Shown piece after piece: positions 1-6,662 of a DNA stretch of 6,757 nt. The notes under the pieces were generated by a model. The model made no database searches, was not told where the DNA came from, and saw nothing but the letters and a program-made list of their open reading frames with translations. Each line of letters opens with the position of its first letter. The first letter of the stretch is position 1. The stretch spans positions 1 through 6,757 of the forward strand of contig DJIE01000116.1 of NCBI GenBank assembly GCA_002433465.1, in the 5' to 3' direction. The translations under genes were made by a program, and so were the position numbers. Origin of the DNA: Salinisphaera sp. UBA6602. Lineage in GTDB: Bacteria; Pseudomonadota; Gammaproteobacteria; Nevskiales; Salinisphaeraceae.

Positions 1-41
1 CGGCGGGCTTCGTCGTTTCAGGCAACCGTTGGCTCACCGCA

Positions 42-956
42 ATGGCCGAGAAACCCACACCCGAACAATCACGCTGGAAAATTCCGTTCGCGCTGTGTGT
101 CGCGGTGCTCGGCGTTTCCTCCTCGGCGCCGCTGGTCAAGCTCGCGGACGCGCCGGCACCGGCGGTGGCGGCCTATCGGATGCTGCTTTCCGCGCTCCTG
201 CTGTTACCGGTGGTGGCCTGGCGGCACCGCGCCGAGCTCGCGACCATGCGCCGCAGCGACCTGCTGCGCTGTATCGCGGCCGGCGTGCTGCTGGGCTTTC
301 ATTTTCTGAGCTGGTTCACGTCGCTGGACTACACCACGGTGGCCAGCGCGGTGACCCTGACCACGCTGCAGCCGCTGTTCGCCTTCGTACTGGCCTATGC
401 CATGTTCGGCGAGCGCCTGCGCCTGAAAGCTTTCGCCGGTGCCGCGCTTTCGATCGCGGGCGCCATGATCATCGGCTGGGGCGATATCGCCGTCTCCGGT
501 ATGGCCCTGTTTGGCGATGCGCTGGCGCTGCTCGGCGCTGCGCTGGCCACCGGCTATTTCTTTGTCGGCTTTCGGGCACGTCAGCACCTGTCGCTCAACG
601 CCTATACCTTTCTTATCTATACTGCAGCGGCCGGCGTTCTGTTTGCCTACTGCGCCACGCTTGGCGTGCCCCTGGCCGGCTATGCCGATAGCGACTGGGC
701 CGTATTCCTGGGGCTGGCGATCTTTCCCACCCTGCTCGGCCACTCGGTATTCAACTGGAGCATGCGCTGGGTCAGCGCGACCGTGATTTCCATGGTCGTA
801 CTCTGCGAGCCGATCGGCGCGTCGGCGCTGGCCTGGCTGATCTTCGGCACCCTGCCCCAGCTCAGCCACTATATCGGCGGCGCCGCCGTGCTCGTCGGCG
901 TGCTGATCTTCATGCGTTATCGAAACCCGCCGCCGGCGGCCAGTGGTGCCGGTTAG
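42..956 (+). CDS. EamA/DMT-family transporter (first copy), substrate unknown
   Basis: Seen: a 304-residue, very hydrophobic protein with about ten membrane segments in two similar halves (roughly residues 14-145 and 150-292). The first half ends in a typical EamA stretch, YTTVASAVTLTTLQP followed by a GERL-like turn; the second half carries the matching CEPIGASALAW stretch near residue 255. The tail after the last segment is short and polar. Family knowledge: EamA proteins of the drug/metabolite transporter superfamily sit in the inner membrane and mostly export amino acids, metabolites or drugs; length near 300 is normal. Start: ATG at 42 gives a short polar N-terminus before segment 1, but no clear Shine-Dalgarno precedes it and the frame stays open to the window edge, so a start further upstream is possible. 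Its TAG stop overlaps the stop of the convergent monooxygenase gene. Substrate cannot be inferred. Confidence 0.9.
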   Translation: MAEKPTPEQSRWKIPFALCVAVLGVSSSAPLVKLADAPAPAVAAYRMLLSALLLLPVVAWRHRAELATMRRSDLLRCIAAGVLLGFHFLSWFTSLDYTTVASAVTLTTLQPLFAFVLAYAMFGERLRLKAFAGAALSIAGAMIIGWGDIAVSGMALFGDALALLGAALATGYFFVGFRARQHLSLNAYTFLIYTAAAGVLFAYCATLGVPLAGYADSDWAVFLGLAIFPTLLGHSVFNWSMRWVSATVISMVVLCEPIGASALAWLIFGTLPQLSHYIGGAAVLVGVLIFMRYRNPPPAASGAG

Positions 957-2443
957 TCGACGACCTCGTATTCGCCGAGCTTGAAGCGGCGCATCGACAG
1001 CGCGTATTCCGTGGCCAGGCCCGGAAACAGCGTATGGTTTTCGCCGTGCTCGTCGAGATACCAGCTCTGGCAGCCCGAGGTCCATGAGGTATAGCGCATG
1101 CGGTTCTGCAGCTTTTCGTGATAGCGCTGCATGACGTCGGGCTTGACCACGATTGCGGTCAGTTCGTCTTCGAGCAGTTTTGAGATCGCCTGGGTGATAT
1201 AGCGCGCCTGGGCCTCGGTATAGATGAGCACCGAGGTATGCCCCGGCCCGGTGTTCGGCCCGAGCATGAAAAACCAGTTCGGCACCCCGGCCGTGGCCAC
1301 GCCCTTGTAGGCCTTGCCGCCCGGCCCGCTCCACAGGTCGGCCAGGCGCTGTCCCTGGCTGCCGATGATGGGAAACGGCGCACTGGCGATATTGATCTTG
1401 AAACCGGTGGCGGTAACGATCACGTCGGCTTCGATTTCGTGCCCGTTGCTCAGGCGCAGGCCGTTTTCGGTAAAGCGCTCGACGCCGGCAGTTTCGAGCT
1501 CGACGTTGTCGCGGGTGAAGGCGGGGTAGTAGTTGCTGGAGAACAGCACCCGCTTGCAGCCGATTTCGTAGTCGGGCGTGAGTTTTTCACGCAGTACGGG
1601 ATCCTTCACCGCCGAGCGCATATTCCAGAGCGCGAGCTTTTTCATGCCGGTGGCCAGGGGCGAATCCAGAATCACCGCCGGGCCCACCACGCCTTCGGTA
1701 ATGGCCAGAATCGCGCGCCGAAACGCGGTCTGGGCAAACGGCAGACGCCGGAACGTGGTCTTCATCAGATCCGGCAGCGCCTTGTCGAGCTTGGGCAGCA
1801 CATAGGGCGCGCTGCGCTGGATGACGGTCAGGCGTTCGACCTCGGGCGCGATCGACGGTATCACCTGAGTGGCGCTGGCGCCGGTACCGATGATCGCCAC
1901 CTTCTTGCCGGCCAGGGAGACGTCGTGATCCCAGCGCGCGGTATGCATGATCTCGCCGGCGAAATCCTGCATGCCGGCAAAATCCGGGGTGGACGGTTCG
2001 ACCAACCCGCCCACCGCCGAGATCACGGCACGGGCGGTGTAGCGCGTGCCGTTGTCGCTGGTCAGATGCCAGATACCGCGTGCGTCGTCGAACTCGGCCT
2101 GCGCGACGCCCACGCCGAAATGCAGATGGGCATGCAGCCCGTATTTGTCGGCACAGCGCTGGATATAGGCATGAATCTCTGCCGACCCCGAATAGGTGGT
2201 CGACCAGTCCGGATTCTGCTCGAACGAGTAGGAATACAGATGCGAGGGCACGTCGCAGGCACAGCCGGGATAGGTATTGTCGCGCCAGGTGCCGCCGACG
2301 TCGTCGGCACGTTCGAGAATCACGAAATCCTCGATGCCTTTCTGCTTGAGACGAATACCGGCGTTGATGCCGGAAAAACCGGCGCCGATGACGATTACGT
2401 CGTGGGCGATCGCGCTGCGTTCACGTTCTGGGGCCTGCGGCAT
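953..2443 (-). CDS. Flavin-containing (Baeyer-Villiger-type) monooxygenase
   Basis: Predicted cytoplasmic class B flavoprotein monooxygenase of 496 residues, using FAD, NADPH and O2 to insert oxygen into ketones (giving esters or lactones) or to oxidise heteroatoms. Seen: N-terminal FAD-binding GAGFSG (20-25); GGTWRDNTYPG (50-60) followed by CDVPSHLYS; the Baeyer-Villiger fingerprint FxGxxxHxxxWD as FAGEIMHTARWD (161-172); the second, NADPH-binding Rossmann motif GTGASA (186-191); and ATGF (345-348). By analogy with phenylacetone monooxygenase, D64 and R298 (in GCKR) would be the catalytic Asp and Arg. All key motifs are intact. Start: ATG at 2443 places the first glycine motif at residue 20 as usual; the longer open frame would run back into the permease gene. 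The ribosome site is weak (ACGGAA). It lies 61 bases downstream of the permease gene but appears to have its own promoter. The substrate (cyclic, linear or aromatic ketone, or sulfide) is not predictable. Confidence 0.93.
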   Translation of the reverse strand: MPQAPERERSAIAHDVIVIGAGFSGINAGIRLKQKGIEDFVILERADDVGGTWRDNTYPGCACDVPSHLYSYSFEQNPDWSTTYSGSAEIHAYIQRCADKYGLHAHLHFGVGVAQAEFDDARGIWHLTSDNGTRYTARAVISAVGGLVEPSTPDFAGMQDFAGEIMHTARWDHDVSLAGKKVAIIGTGASATQVIPSIAPEVERLTVIQRSAPYVLPKLDKALPDLMKTTFRRLPFAQTAFRRAILAITEGVVGPAVILDSPLATGMKKLALWNMRSAVKDPVLREKLTPDYEIGCKRVLFSSNYYPAFTRDNVELETAGVERFTENGLRLSNGHEIEADVIVTATGFKINIASAPFPIIGSQGQRLADLWSGPGGKAYKGVATAGVPNWFFMLGPNTGPGHTSVLIYTEAQARYITQAISKLLEDELTAIVVKPDVMQRYHEKLQNRMRYTSWTSGCQSWYLDEHGENHTLFPGLATEYALSMRRFKLGEYEVVD

Positions 2444-2465
2444 GATGATGTTCCGTGCCAATCCG

Positions 2466-2502
2466 ACACGCCAGTAGATAACGTGCCATTGCACGCTGTC
2501 AA
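2466..2502 (-). promoter_or_regulatory. Putative sigma70-type promoter of the monooxygenase gene
   Basis: Seen on the minus strand: a perfect -35 hexamer TTGACA (2502-2497), an 18-base spacer, then TCTACT (2478-2473), which matches four of six -10 positions. The predicted start of transcription near 2466 leaves a leader of roughly 23 bases before the ATG at 2443. The -35 lies within a few bases of the permease stop codon. Inference: the monooxygenase is transcribed at least partly independently of upp and the permease gene. The -10 is imperfect and the spacing is one base over optimum, so this is a good candidate and not a certainty. Confidence 0.55.
2482..2495. repeat. Inverted repeat in the monooxygenase promoter spacer (possible operator)
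   Basis: Seen: CGTGC-CATT-GCACG, two perfect 5-base arms around a 4-base centre, lying entirely between the -35 and -10 elements proposed for the monooxygenase gene. A palindrome here is where a dimeric repressor would block polymerase, so an operator is a reasonable inference. Five-base arms also arise by chance in GC-rich DNA, and no regulator in this window is clearly its partner. Confidence 0.4.
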
Positions 2503-2504
2503 CA

Positions 2505-3770
2505 TCAGCGACCCATTCGGCCCCAGGGCAGCACGAGATTGAGCACCACGCCCAGCACGCCGGCCAGGGCAATGCCTTCCAGGACGAATTCCCCAGCCGA
2601 GAAGCTCAAGCCACCCACCCCGGTCACCAGAATGATGCCCACGATGGCCAGGTTGCGCGGTTCGGTGAGTTCTTCGTCCGTCTTGGCCAGGCTGTTCATG
2701 CCCACCACGATAATGGCGCCAAACAGGAGCACGATGATGCCGCCCATGACCGGCGTCGGAATGCTGGCCAGCAGCGCGCCCAGCTTGCCGACGAATGCGA
2801 ACACGATGGCAAAGCCCGCCGCCCAGGTCATCAGGGCCGGATTGTAGGCCTTGGTCAGCGTGACGGCGCCGGTCACTTCGGAATAGGTGGTATTGGGCGG
2901 CCCGCCCAGAGCGGCCGCCAGCGAAGTGGCCAGGCCATCGCCGAGCATGGTGCGATCGATGCCCGGGTCCTTGAGATAATCACGCCCGGTGACCGAACGA
3001 ATCGCCACGATATCGCCGAAATGCTCGATCGCCGGGGCGATGGCGACCGGCACCATGAACAGCACCGCCTGCCAGTTCCATTCCGGCGCCACGAAGTTCG
3101 GCATTGCAAACCAGGGCGCAGCCGCGATCGGCGCGAAATCCACCAGCCCGAACGGCAGACTGACCAGATAGCCGGCCACCACGCCGCACAGAATCGGCAC
3201 CAGCGAGAGAAAGCCGCGCCCGAACAGCGACACCGCCACCGTAACCGCCAGCGACACGAACGACACCGTCATCGCCGCCGTCGGCTCGACCAGCTGGCTA
3301 TTGCCGTTGCCGTCCAGGCCCATCGCCAGATTGACCGCGACCGGCGCAAGCACGAGCCCGATGACCATGATCACCGGCCCGGTGACGATGGTCGGCAACA
3401 AGCGCGTGATCACACCCACACCGCGTACACGAATGAGTAGCGACAACAGCATGTAGACGCCGCCGGCCGCCATCAGCCCGCACAGCGTGCCCGGGATGCC
3501 CCAGGTTTGGACCCCGTAGATGATGGGCGCGATGAAGGCGAAGGAGGAGGCCAGAAACACCGGCACCCGCCCGCGGGTGACGATCTGGAACACCAGCGTG
3601 CCGAGGCCGGCCGTGAACAGTGCCACGTTCGGATCCAGCCCGGTGAGCAGTGGCACCAGCACCAACGAGCCGAAGGCCACGAACAGCATCTGCGCGCCCA
3701 GCAGGCCATCGCGTGCACGAAAGCGATAGGCCAGGCCCGCCTCGTCGCCGTGTTTCGGTTCTACCGCCAT
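2505..3770 (-). CDS. uraA: NCS2-family uracil/xanthine permease
   Basis: Inner-membrane nucleobase:cation symporter of the NCS2 (SLC23) family; uracil is the likely substrate because the gene follows upp. Seen: 421 residues, many membrane segments; VLVPLLTGLDPNVALFTAGLGT (36-58, shown with its ends trimmed in the family as a TM1-2 signature), the half-helix strand FLASSFAFIAP (72-82), and two acidic substrate-site residues matching E. coli UraA Glu241 and Glu290: E249 in PAIEHFGD and E298 in PPNTTYSE. Differences from E. coli UraA: the TM1 QH pair is QM (27-28), and the histidine four residues after the first Glu is D253. Length is close to the usual 420-430. Start: ATG at 3770 has a good ribosome site (AAGGGG) and gives a short hydrophilic N-terminus; the longer open frame would run into upp. 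It lies 61 bases after upp, probably cotranscribed. Xanthine or another base remains possible. Confidence 0.9.
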   Translation of the reverse strand: MAVEPKHGDEAGLAYRFRARDGLLGAQMLFVAFGSLVLVPLLTGLDPNVALFTAGLGTLVFQIVTRGRVPVFLASSFAFIAPIIYGVQTWGIPGTLCGLMAAGGVYMLLSLLIRVRGVGVITRLLPTIVTGPVIMVIGLVLAPVAVNLAMGLDGNGNSQLVEPTAAMTVSFVSLAVTVAVSLFGRGFLSLVPILCGVVAGYLVSLPFGLVDFAPIAAAPWFAMPNFVAPEWNWQAVLFMVPVAIAPAIEHFGDIVAIRSVTGRDYLKDPGIDRTMLGDGLATSLAAALGGPPNTTYSEVTGAVTLTKAYNPALMTWAAGFAIVFAFVGKLGALLASIPTPVMGGIIVLLFGAIIVVGMNSLAKTDEELTEPRNLAIVGIILVTGVGGLSFSAGEFVLEGIALAGVLGVVLNLVLPWGRMGR

Positions 3771-3831
3771 CACTGCCCCCTTGCTCAGCGGCCCGAACGC
3801 ACCGACCCGCGGCCGCGCCCGGTGTCTCGTA
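3771..3831. other. upp–permease intergenic gap
   Basis: Sixty-one bases between the upp stop and the permease start. It contains the permease ribosome site (AAGGGG, minus strand, about 3776-3782) and a perfect 10-base GC palindrome CGCGGCCGCG (3808-3817). There is no T-tract, so no intrinsic terminator, and no convincing promoter; this fits one upp–permease transcript. Confidence 0.5.
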
Positions 3832-4464
3832 TTACTTGGTGCCGTACATGCGGTCGCCGGCATCGCCTAGCCCGGGCCGGATATAGCCGTGCTCGTCCAG
3901 GCGTTCATCGATGGCGGCGGTGAAGATCGGCACGTCCGGATGGGCTTCGCGCAGCGCGGCCACGCCTTCGGGCGCGGCCAGCAGGCACAGGAACTTCATG
4001 TTCTTGGCACCCTGCTTTTTCAGATGCGAGATCGAGGCGATGGCCGAATTGCCGGTGGCCAGCATCGGGTCGACCACGATCACGCGGCGCTCGCCGATGT
4101 CCTGGGGCACCTTGCAGTAGTACTCGACCGCTTCCAGCGAATCCGGGTCGCGAAACATGCCGATATGGCCGACCCGTGCCGAGGGCATGAGCTCCACCAT
4201 GCCTTCCAGCAGGCCGTTGCCCGCGCGCAGGATGGATACGAAGCACAGCTTCTTGCCGGCGAGTGTCGGCGCTTCCATCTCCTGCATCGGCGTTTCGATC
4301 AGCTCGGTGGTCATCTCGAGATCGCGGGTGATCTCGTAGGTGAGCAGATGGGCGACTTCGCGCAGCAGGCTGCGAAACTTCTGGGTGGACGAGTTCTTGC
4401 GGCGCATCAGCGTGAGCTTGTGCGCGATCAGCGGATGATTGATGACGGTAACGTTCTCGTCCAT
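3832..4464 (-). CDS. upp: Uracil phosphoribosyltransferase
   Basis: Cytosolic pyrimidine-salvage enzyme: uracil + PRPP gives UMP + pyrophosphate. Seen: 210 residues, close to the 208 of E. coli Upp. [13 protein letters not shown] (77-89) is the conserved loop after the core strand; [10 protein letters not shown] (131-140) is the PRPP-binding motif; LLAAPEG follows; [18 protein letters not shown] (193-210) is the C-terminal uracil-binding and family-diagnostic tail. Nothing is missing. Start: ATG at 4464 begins [12 protein letters not shown], matching the family N-terminus, with a good ribosome site (AAAGGAAG) about eight bases upstream; the longer open frame adds 50 residues unlike any Upp. 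The uracil permease follows on the same strand, the arrangement known from E. coli upp-uraA. Family regulation usually responds to pyrimidine or purine supply; no PurR box is evident here. Confidence 0.97.
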   Translation of the reverse strand: MDENVTVINHPLIAHKLTLMRRKNSSTQKFRSLLREVAHLLTYEITRDLEMTTELIETPMQEMEAPTLAGKKLCFVSILRAGNGLLEGMVELMPSARVGHIGMFRDPDSLEAVEYYCKVPQDIGERRVIVVDPMLATGNSAIASISHLKKQGAKNMKFLCLLAAPEGVAALREAHPDVPIFTAAIDERLDEHGYIRPGLGDAGDRMYGTK

Positions 4465-4499
4465 GGGCAGCTTCCTTTGTCGGGCGATTCGCGGGCGAA

Positions 4500-4536
4500 C
4501 GCGCGCATTAGACCTGATCGGGCGCGCAATCGAAAA
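4500..4536 (-). promoter_or_regulatory. Candidate upp promoter
   Basis: Seen on the minus strand: TCTAAT (4512-4507) matches five of six -10 positions; 18 bases upstream is TTTTCG (4536-4531), a weak -35 with three matches. The start of transcription would be near 4500, giving a leader of about 36 bases containing the upp ribosome site. This is among the few A/T-rich patches in the 106-base gap between the regulator gene and upp, which supports the placement. Confidence 0.4.
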
Positions 4537-4544
4537 CCCCGATC
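4516..4544. repeat. Inverted repeat upstream of upp
   Basis: Seen: perfect 7-base arms GATCGGG (4516-4522) and CCCGATC (4538-4544) with a 15-base spacer. The arms bracket the candidate -35 of upp, so the element could be an operator. It is not a terminator: no T-tract follows on either strand and the loop is long. A chance origin cannot be excluded. Confidence 0.4.
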
Positions 4545-4561
4545 GCGCTACGCGCATCCAT

Positions 4562-4571
4562 AGTACGTACT
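4562..4571. repeat. 10-base perfect palindrome at the LysR gene stop
   Basis: Seen: AGTACGTACT, fully self-complementary, starting at the last base of the LysR-type gene's TGA stop codon and followed on the minus strand by the upp upstream region. Its composition differs from the surrounding GC-rich DNA. It could be a protein-binding site; nothing ties it to a particular regulator. Confidence 0.3.
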
Positions 4572-5539
4572 CACGGCCCCCTCGCGGGACTGCAAGATTC
4601 GTGCAACGAGGCATCGCGGCGAAAGCGCGCGGCCTGATCGATCAACCAGTCGGCAAACGCCGCGGCCGCGGCCGGCACTTCGCCCGCCGCCGGCATGAGC
4701 AATTCGTAGGAGAACGGCGAGTCGATCACATAGCGCGTACCGAACGGCGCGACGAGCACGCCGCTGGCCAGCCGATCGACCGCCAGTACGCTGGTGGCAA
4801 GCGCCACGCCCCGTCCGGCAATCGCCTGGTCCAGTGCCAGCCCGAACAGCGAATAGCGCCGGTGTACGGCAATATCCACATCGTGGGCGCCTGCCGCCTG
4901 CAGCCATTCGCGCCAGCCCGGGAACAGCTCGGCCTGGTTCGATAACCATTTCACGTGCAGCAGGGTATGGCCGGCCAGATCCGCCGGCGTGTCGAGGCGC
5001 GGCCCGCGTTCCAGAAGCGAAGGCGCACAGACCGGAAAAAGCGTTTCCCGCATCAACGGCTGGCTGCGTACCCCCGTCCAGGGCCCCTGTCCGTAGCGGA
5101 TGGCGAGCTGGGCACGATCCTCATGCCAGCCCGGCTCGACCAGCTGGGCGCTGGCCTCCAGCGCCAGCGCGATATCCGGATGACGCGTTTCAAAATCGGC
5201 GAGGCGCGGCAGCAGCCAGTGCTGGATAAGCGACGGCGAGGCGCTCACGGTGAGCTGAGCACCGCCGCTGACCGTCTTGCGGGCGGCTTCGACGCTGCGC
5301 GCCAGGCGCGAGAAAGCCTCGTCGCACTCGTCGGCCAGACGCGCGCCGCGCTCGGTCAGGCTCACCCCCTGCGCATGGCGCACGAAAAGATCTGCGCCGA
5401 GCAGCGTCTCCAGCTGCTTGACGTGGCGGCTGATCGCACCGGGGGTGACGTGCAGCTCGAAAGCCGCGGCCTTGAAGCTTTCATGGCGCGCGGCAAACAC
5501 GAACGCTCGCAGGGCGTTCAAGGGCAGCCGTTCGATCAT
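4571..5539 (-). CDS. LysR-type transcriptional regulator, GcvA-like
   Basis: Cytoplasmic DNA-binding regulator, 322 residues. Seen: N-terminal winged helix-turn-helix, with [18 protein letters not shown] (5-22) and then [21 protein letters not shown] (28-48, recognition helix about 33-44), followed by [15 protein letters not shown]. This wording is typical of the GcvA/AmpR subgroup. The rest (about 90-300) is the periplasmic-binding-protein-like effector domain. It is some 15-20 residues longer than usual, owing to a polar C-terminal tail. Start: ATG at 5539 matches the family N-terminus; the ribosome site is poor, and the much longer open frame reaching 6319 runs antisense through the neighbouring transporter and is spurious. 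It is divergent from the EamA gene at 5639, the usual arrangement of a LysR regulator and its target, so I infer it controls that transporter and itself. The effector is unknown. No terminator separates it from upp. Confidence 0.93.
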   Translation of the reverse strand: MIERLPLNALRAFVFAARHESFKAAAFELHVTPGAISRHVKQLETLLGADLFVRHAQGVSLTERGARLADECDEAFSRLARSVEAARKTVSGGAQLTVSASPSLIQHWLLPRLADFETRHPDIALALEASAQLVEPGWHEDRAQLAIRYGQGPWTGVRSQPLMRETLFPVCAPSLLERGPRLDTPADLAGHTLLHVKWLSNQAELFPGWREWLQAAGAHDVDIAVHRRYSLFGLALDQAIAGRGVALATSVLAVDRLASGVLVAPFGTRYVIDSPFSYELLMPAAGEVPAAAAAFADWLIDQAARFRRDASLHESCSPARGP

Positions 5540-5638
5540 TGCGGTTGAGTTTTTCTGAGCCTCGGCGGCCAGTTTAATGGTTTGCGCGCATGCCGCCCGG
5601 CTGTTCTCCTTGGCGCCACGATTTTTACCGGCCCACCC
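5540..5638. promoter_or_regulatory. Divergent LysR–EamA control region
   Basis: This 99-base gap must hold the start sites for both divergent genes. Seen: an A/T-rich core TTTAAT (5573-5578; on the other strand TAAACT at 5576-5571) that could be a -10 in either direction, and a perfect 8-base palindrome TGGCGCCA (5611-5618). No good -35 pairs with either -10. LysR-type regulators bind T-N11-A sites in such gaps; several short matches exist, but none is distinctive enough to call. Confidence 0.35.
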
Positions 5639-6598
5639 ATGACGACCCGTGCCGCCACACACCCGACCCGGAACACCCCCGCGACCCGGCGCGCGCTGGA
5701 TATGCAGGGCAGCCTGCTCATGCTCGTATTCTGCCTGGCGCTGGGGTTGCAGCAGGTGGCCATCAAATGGATTGCCGCCGATATCGCGCCGATCGCCCAG
5801 ATTGCGATTCGTTCGCTTGTGGCCGCGGTGCTGGTCATCGGCGTGGCCTGGGCCCGCGGCGTGCGTCTGGCCGATGCCCGGGCCGTGTTCTGGCCGGGTG
5901 TGGCCGTGGGTATCGGCTTTACGGCAGAGTTCTGCTTCGTAGCACTCGGCCTGGAATACACCACGGCATCGCATATGTCGGTGTTTCTCTATACCGCGCC
6001 GGTATTCGCCGCGCTCGGGCTGCATTTTCTCGTGCCGGGCGAGCAGCTGGGCGTGCGTCACTGGATCGGTATCGCGATCGCCTTTGCCGGGATCGTGCTG
6101 GCGATGGCGCCGACCGGCGGTGGCGCGGCGGGTGGCCCGGCGGTCACCTCGCTGATCATCGGCGATATCCTCGGCACGATGGCCGGAATGGGCTGGGCAG
6201 CGACGACCGTCGTGGTGCGTACCACCGCACTGTCCGAACAGCGGCCGACGCTGACGCTGGCGTTTCAGCTGACCATCGCCGGCATCTCGCTGCTGCTCAT
6301 TGCCGCCGGGCTGGGCCATATCGGCGATATTCGTATCACCGCCCCGGTGCTGCTGAGCATGAGCTTTCAGACCTTCGGTATCGCCTTCGGCGTGCTGTTG
6401 CTGTGGTTCGCCCTGCTGCGCCGCTATCTGGCCTCGCGCCTGGGCGTGTTCTCGTTTCTATCGCCGGTGTTCGGCGTGATCTTCGGCGCCCTGCTGCTGG
6501 GCGAAGCGTTGACCTGGACCTTCGTGGTCGGCGGGGTGGCCATCATTGCAGGGGTGATCATCGTGAGCGCCCCGGCCCGCCGGACAGCCCCGGAATAG
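5639..6598 (+). CDS. EamA/DMT-family transporter (second copy), probable LysR target
   Basis: Inner-membrane transporter of the drug/metabolite superfamily, probably an exporter; substrate not predictable. Seen: 319 residues, about ten membrane segments in two halves (roughly 22-155 and 165-312). Matching half-repeat stretches are LEYTTASHMSVFLYTAPVF in the first half and SRLGVFSFLSPVFGVIFGA in the second, the latter followed by LLLGEALTW. GLQQVAIKW in segment 1 is common in this family. Start: ATG at 5639 gives a 21-residue polar, Arg/Thr-rich N-terminus; a second ATG at 5702 (MQGSLLML, 298 residues) begins right at segment 1. Neither has a strong ribosome site, so the choice is uncertain; related proteins often carry such a polar lead, so I prefer 5639. 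It is divergent from the LysR gene, which likely regulates it, and is followed by an intrinsic terminator, so it is probably transcribed alone. It differs clearly in sequence from the EamA gene at 42-956. Confidence 0.92.
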   Translation: MTTRAATHPTRNTPATRRALDMQGSLLMLVFCLALGLQQVAIKWIAADIAPIAQIAIRSLVAAVLVIGVAWARGVRLADARAVFWPGVAVGIGFTAEFCFVALGLEYTTASHMSVFLYTAPVFAALGLHFLVPGEQLGVRHWIGIAIAFAGIVLAMAPTGGGAAGGPAVTSLIIGDILGTMAGMGWAATTVVVRTTALSEQRPTLTLAFQLTIAGISLLLIAAGLGHIGDIRITAPVLLSMSFQTFGIAFGVLLLWFALLRRYLASRLGVFSFLSPVFGVIFGALLLGEALTWTFVVGGVAIIAGVIIVSAPARRTAPE

Positions 6599-6615
6599 CA
6601 TTAACCGCCCACAAA

Positions 6616-6662
6616 AAAAGCCCGGCACCGGCATGATTCACATACCGGGCAGCCGGGCTTTT
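6616..6662. terminator. Bidirectional intrinsic terminator after the EamA gene
   Basis: Seen: outer stem of AAAAGCCCGGC (6616-6626) pairing with GCCGGGCTTTT (6652-6662). Within the loop a second stem forms from CCGG-c-ATG (6628-6635) and CAT-a-CCGG (6641-6648) around ATTCA. A run of A precedes and a run of T follows, so the hairpin has a U-tract in either direction. It starts 17 bases after the transporter stop. The duplicated CCGGGC arm (6645-6650 and 6653-6658) allows an alternative, shorter fold. Confidence 0.85.

Noticed and set aside
204..1334. 376-codon minus-strand frame across the first transporter and the 3' part of the monooxygenase gene
   Set aside because: Antisense to one gene and out of frame with the other; the translation has no family features.
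1238..2542. 434-codon open frame on the plus strand opposite the monooxygenase gene
   Set aside because: It is an exact antisense of a well-conserved enzyme; the translation is rich in Gly, Arg, His and Ala with no recognisable motif. Long antisense frames are common in GC-rich genes.
3808..3817. CGCGGCCGCG palindrome between upp and the permease gene as an operator
   Set aside because: Pure G/C palindromes of this size are expected by chance at this composition, and no promoter is seen beside it.
3889..4563. 224-codon plus-strand frame opposite upp
   Set aside because: Antisense shadow of a strongly conserved enzyme; no motif.
5540..6319. N-terminal extension of the regulator's open frame (about 260 residues, His/Arg/Gly-rich)
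   Set aside because: It lies antisense to the EamA transporter, and the LysR-type helix-turn-helix begins normally at 5539.
42..6598. The two EamA genes as a duplicated border of a mobile or genomic island
   Set aside because: The proteins differ markedly and no direct repeats, integrase, transposase or tRNA end is visible; base composition looks even across the window.
5590..6636. 348-codon plus-strand frame overlapping the second transporter in another frame
   Set aside because: Arg/Gly-rich low-complexity translation with no membrane pattern; the EamA frame explains the region.
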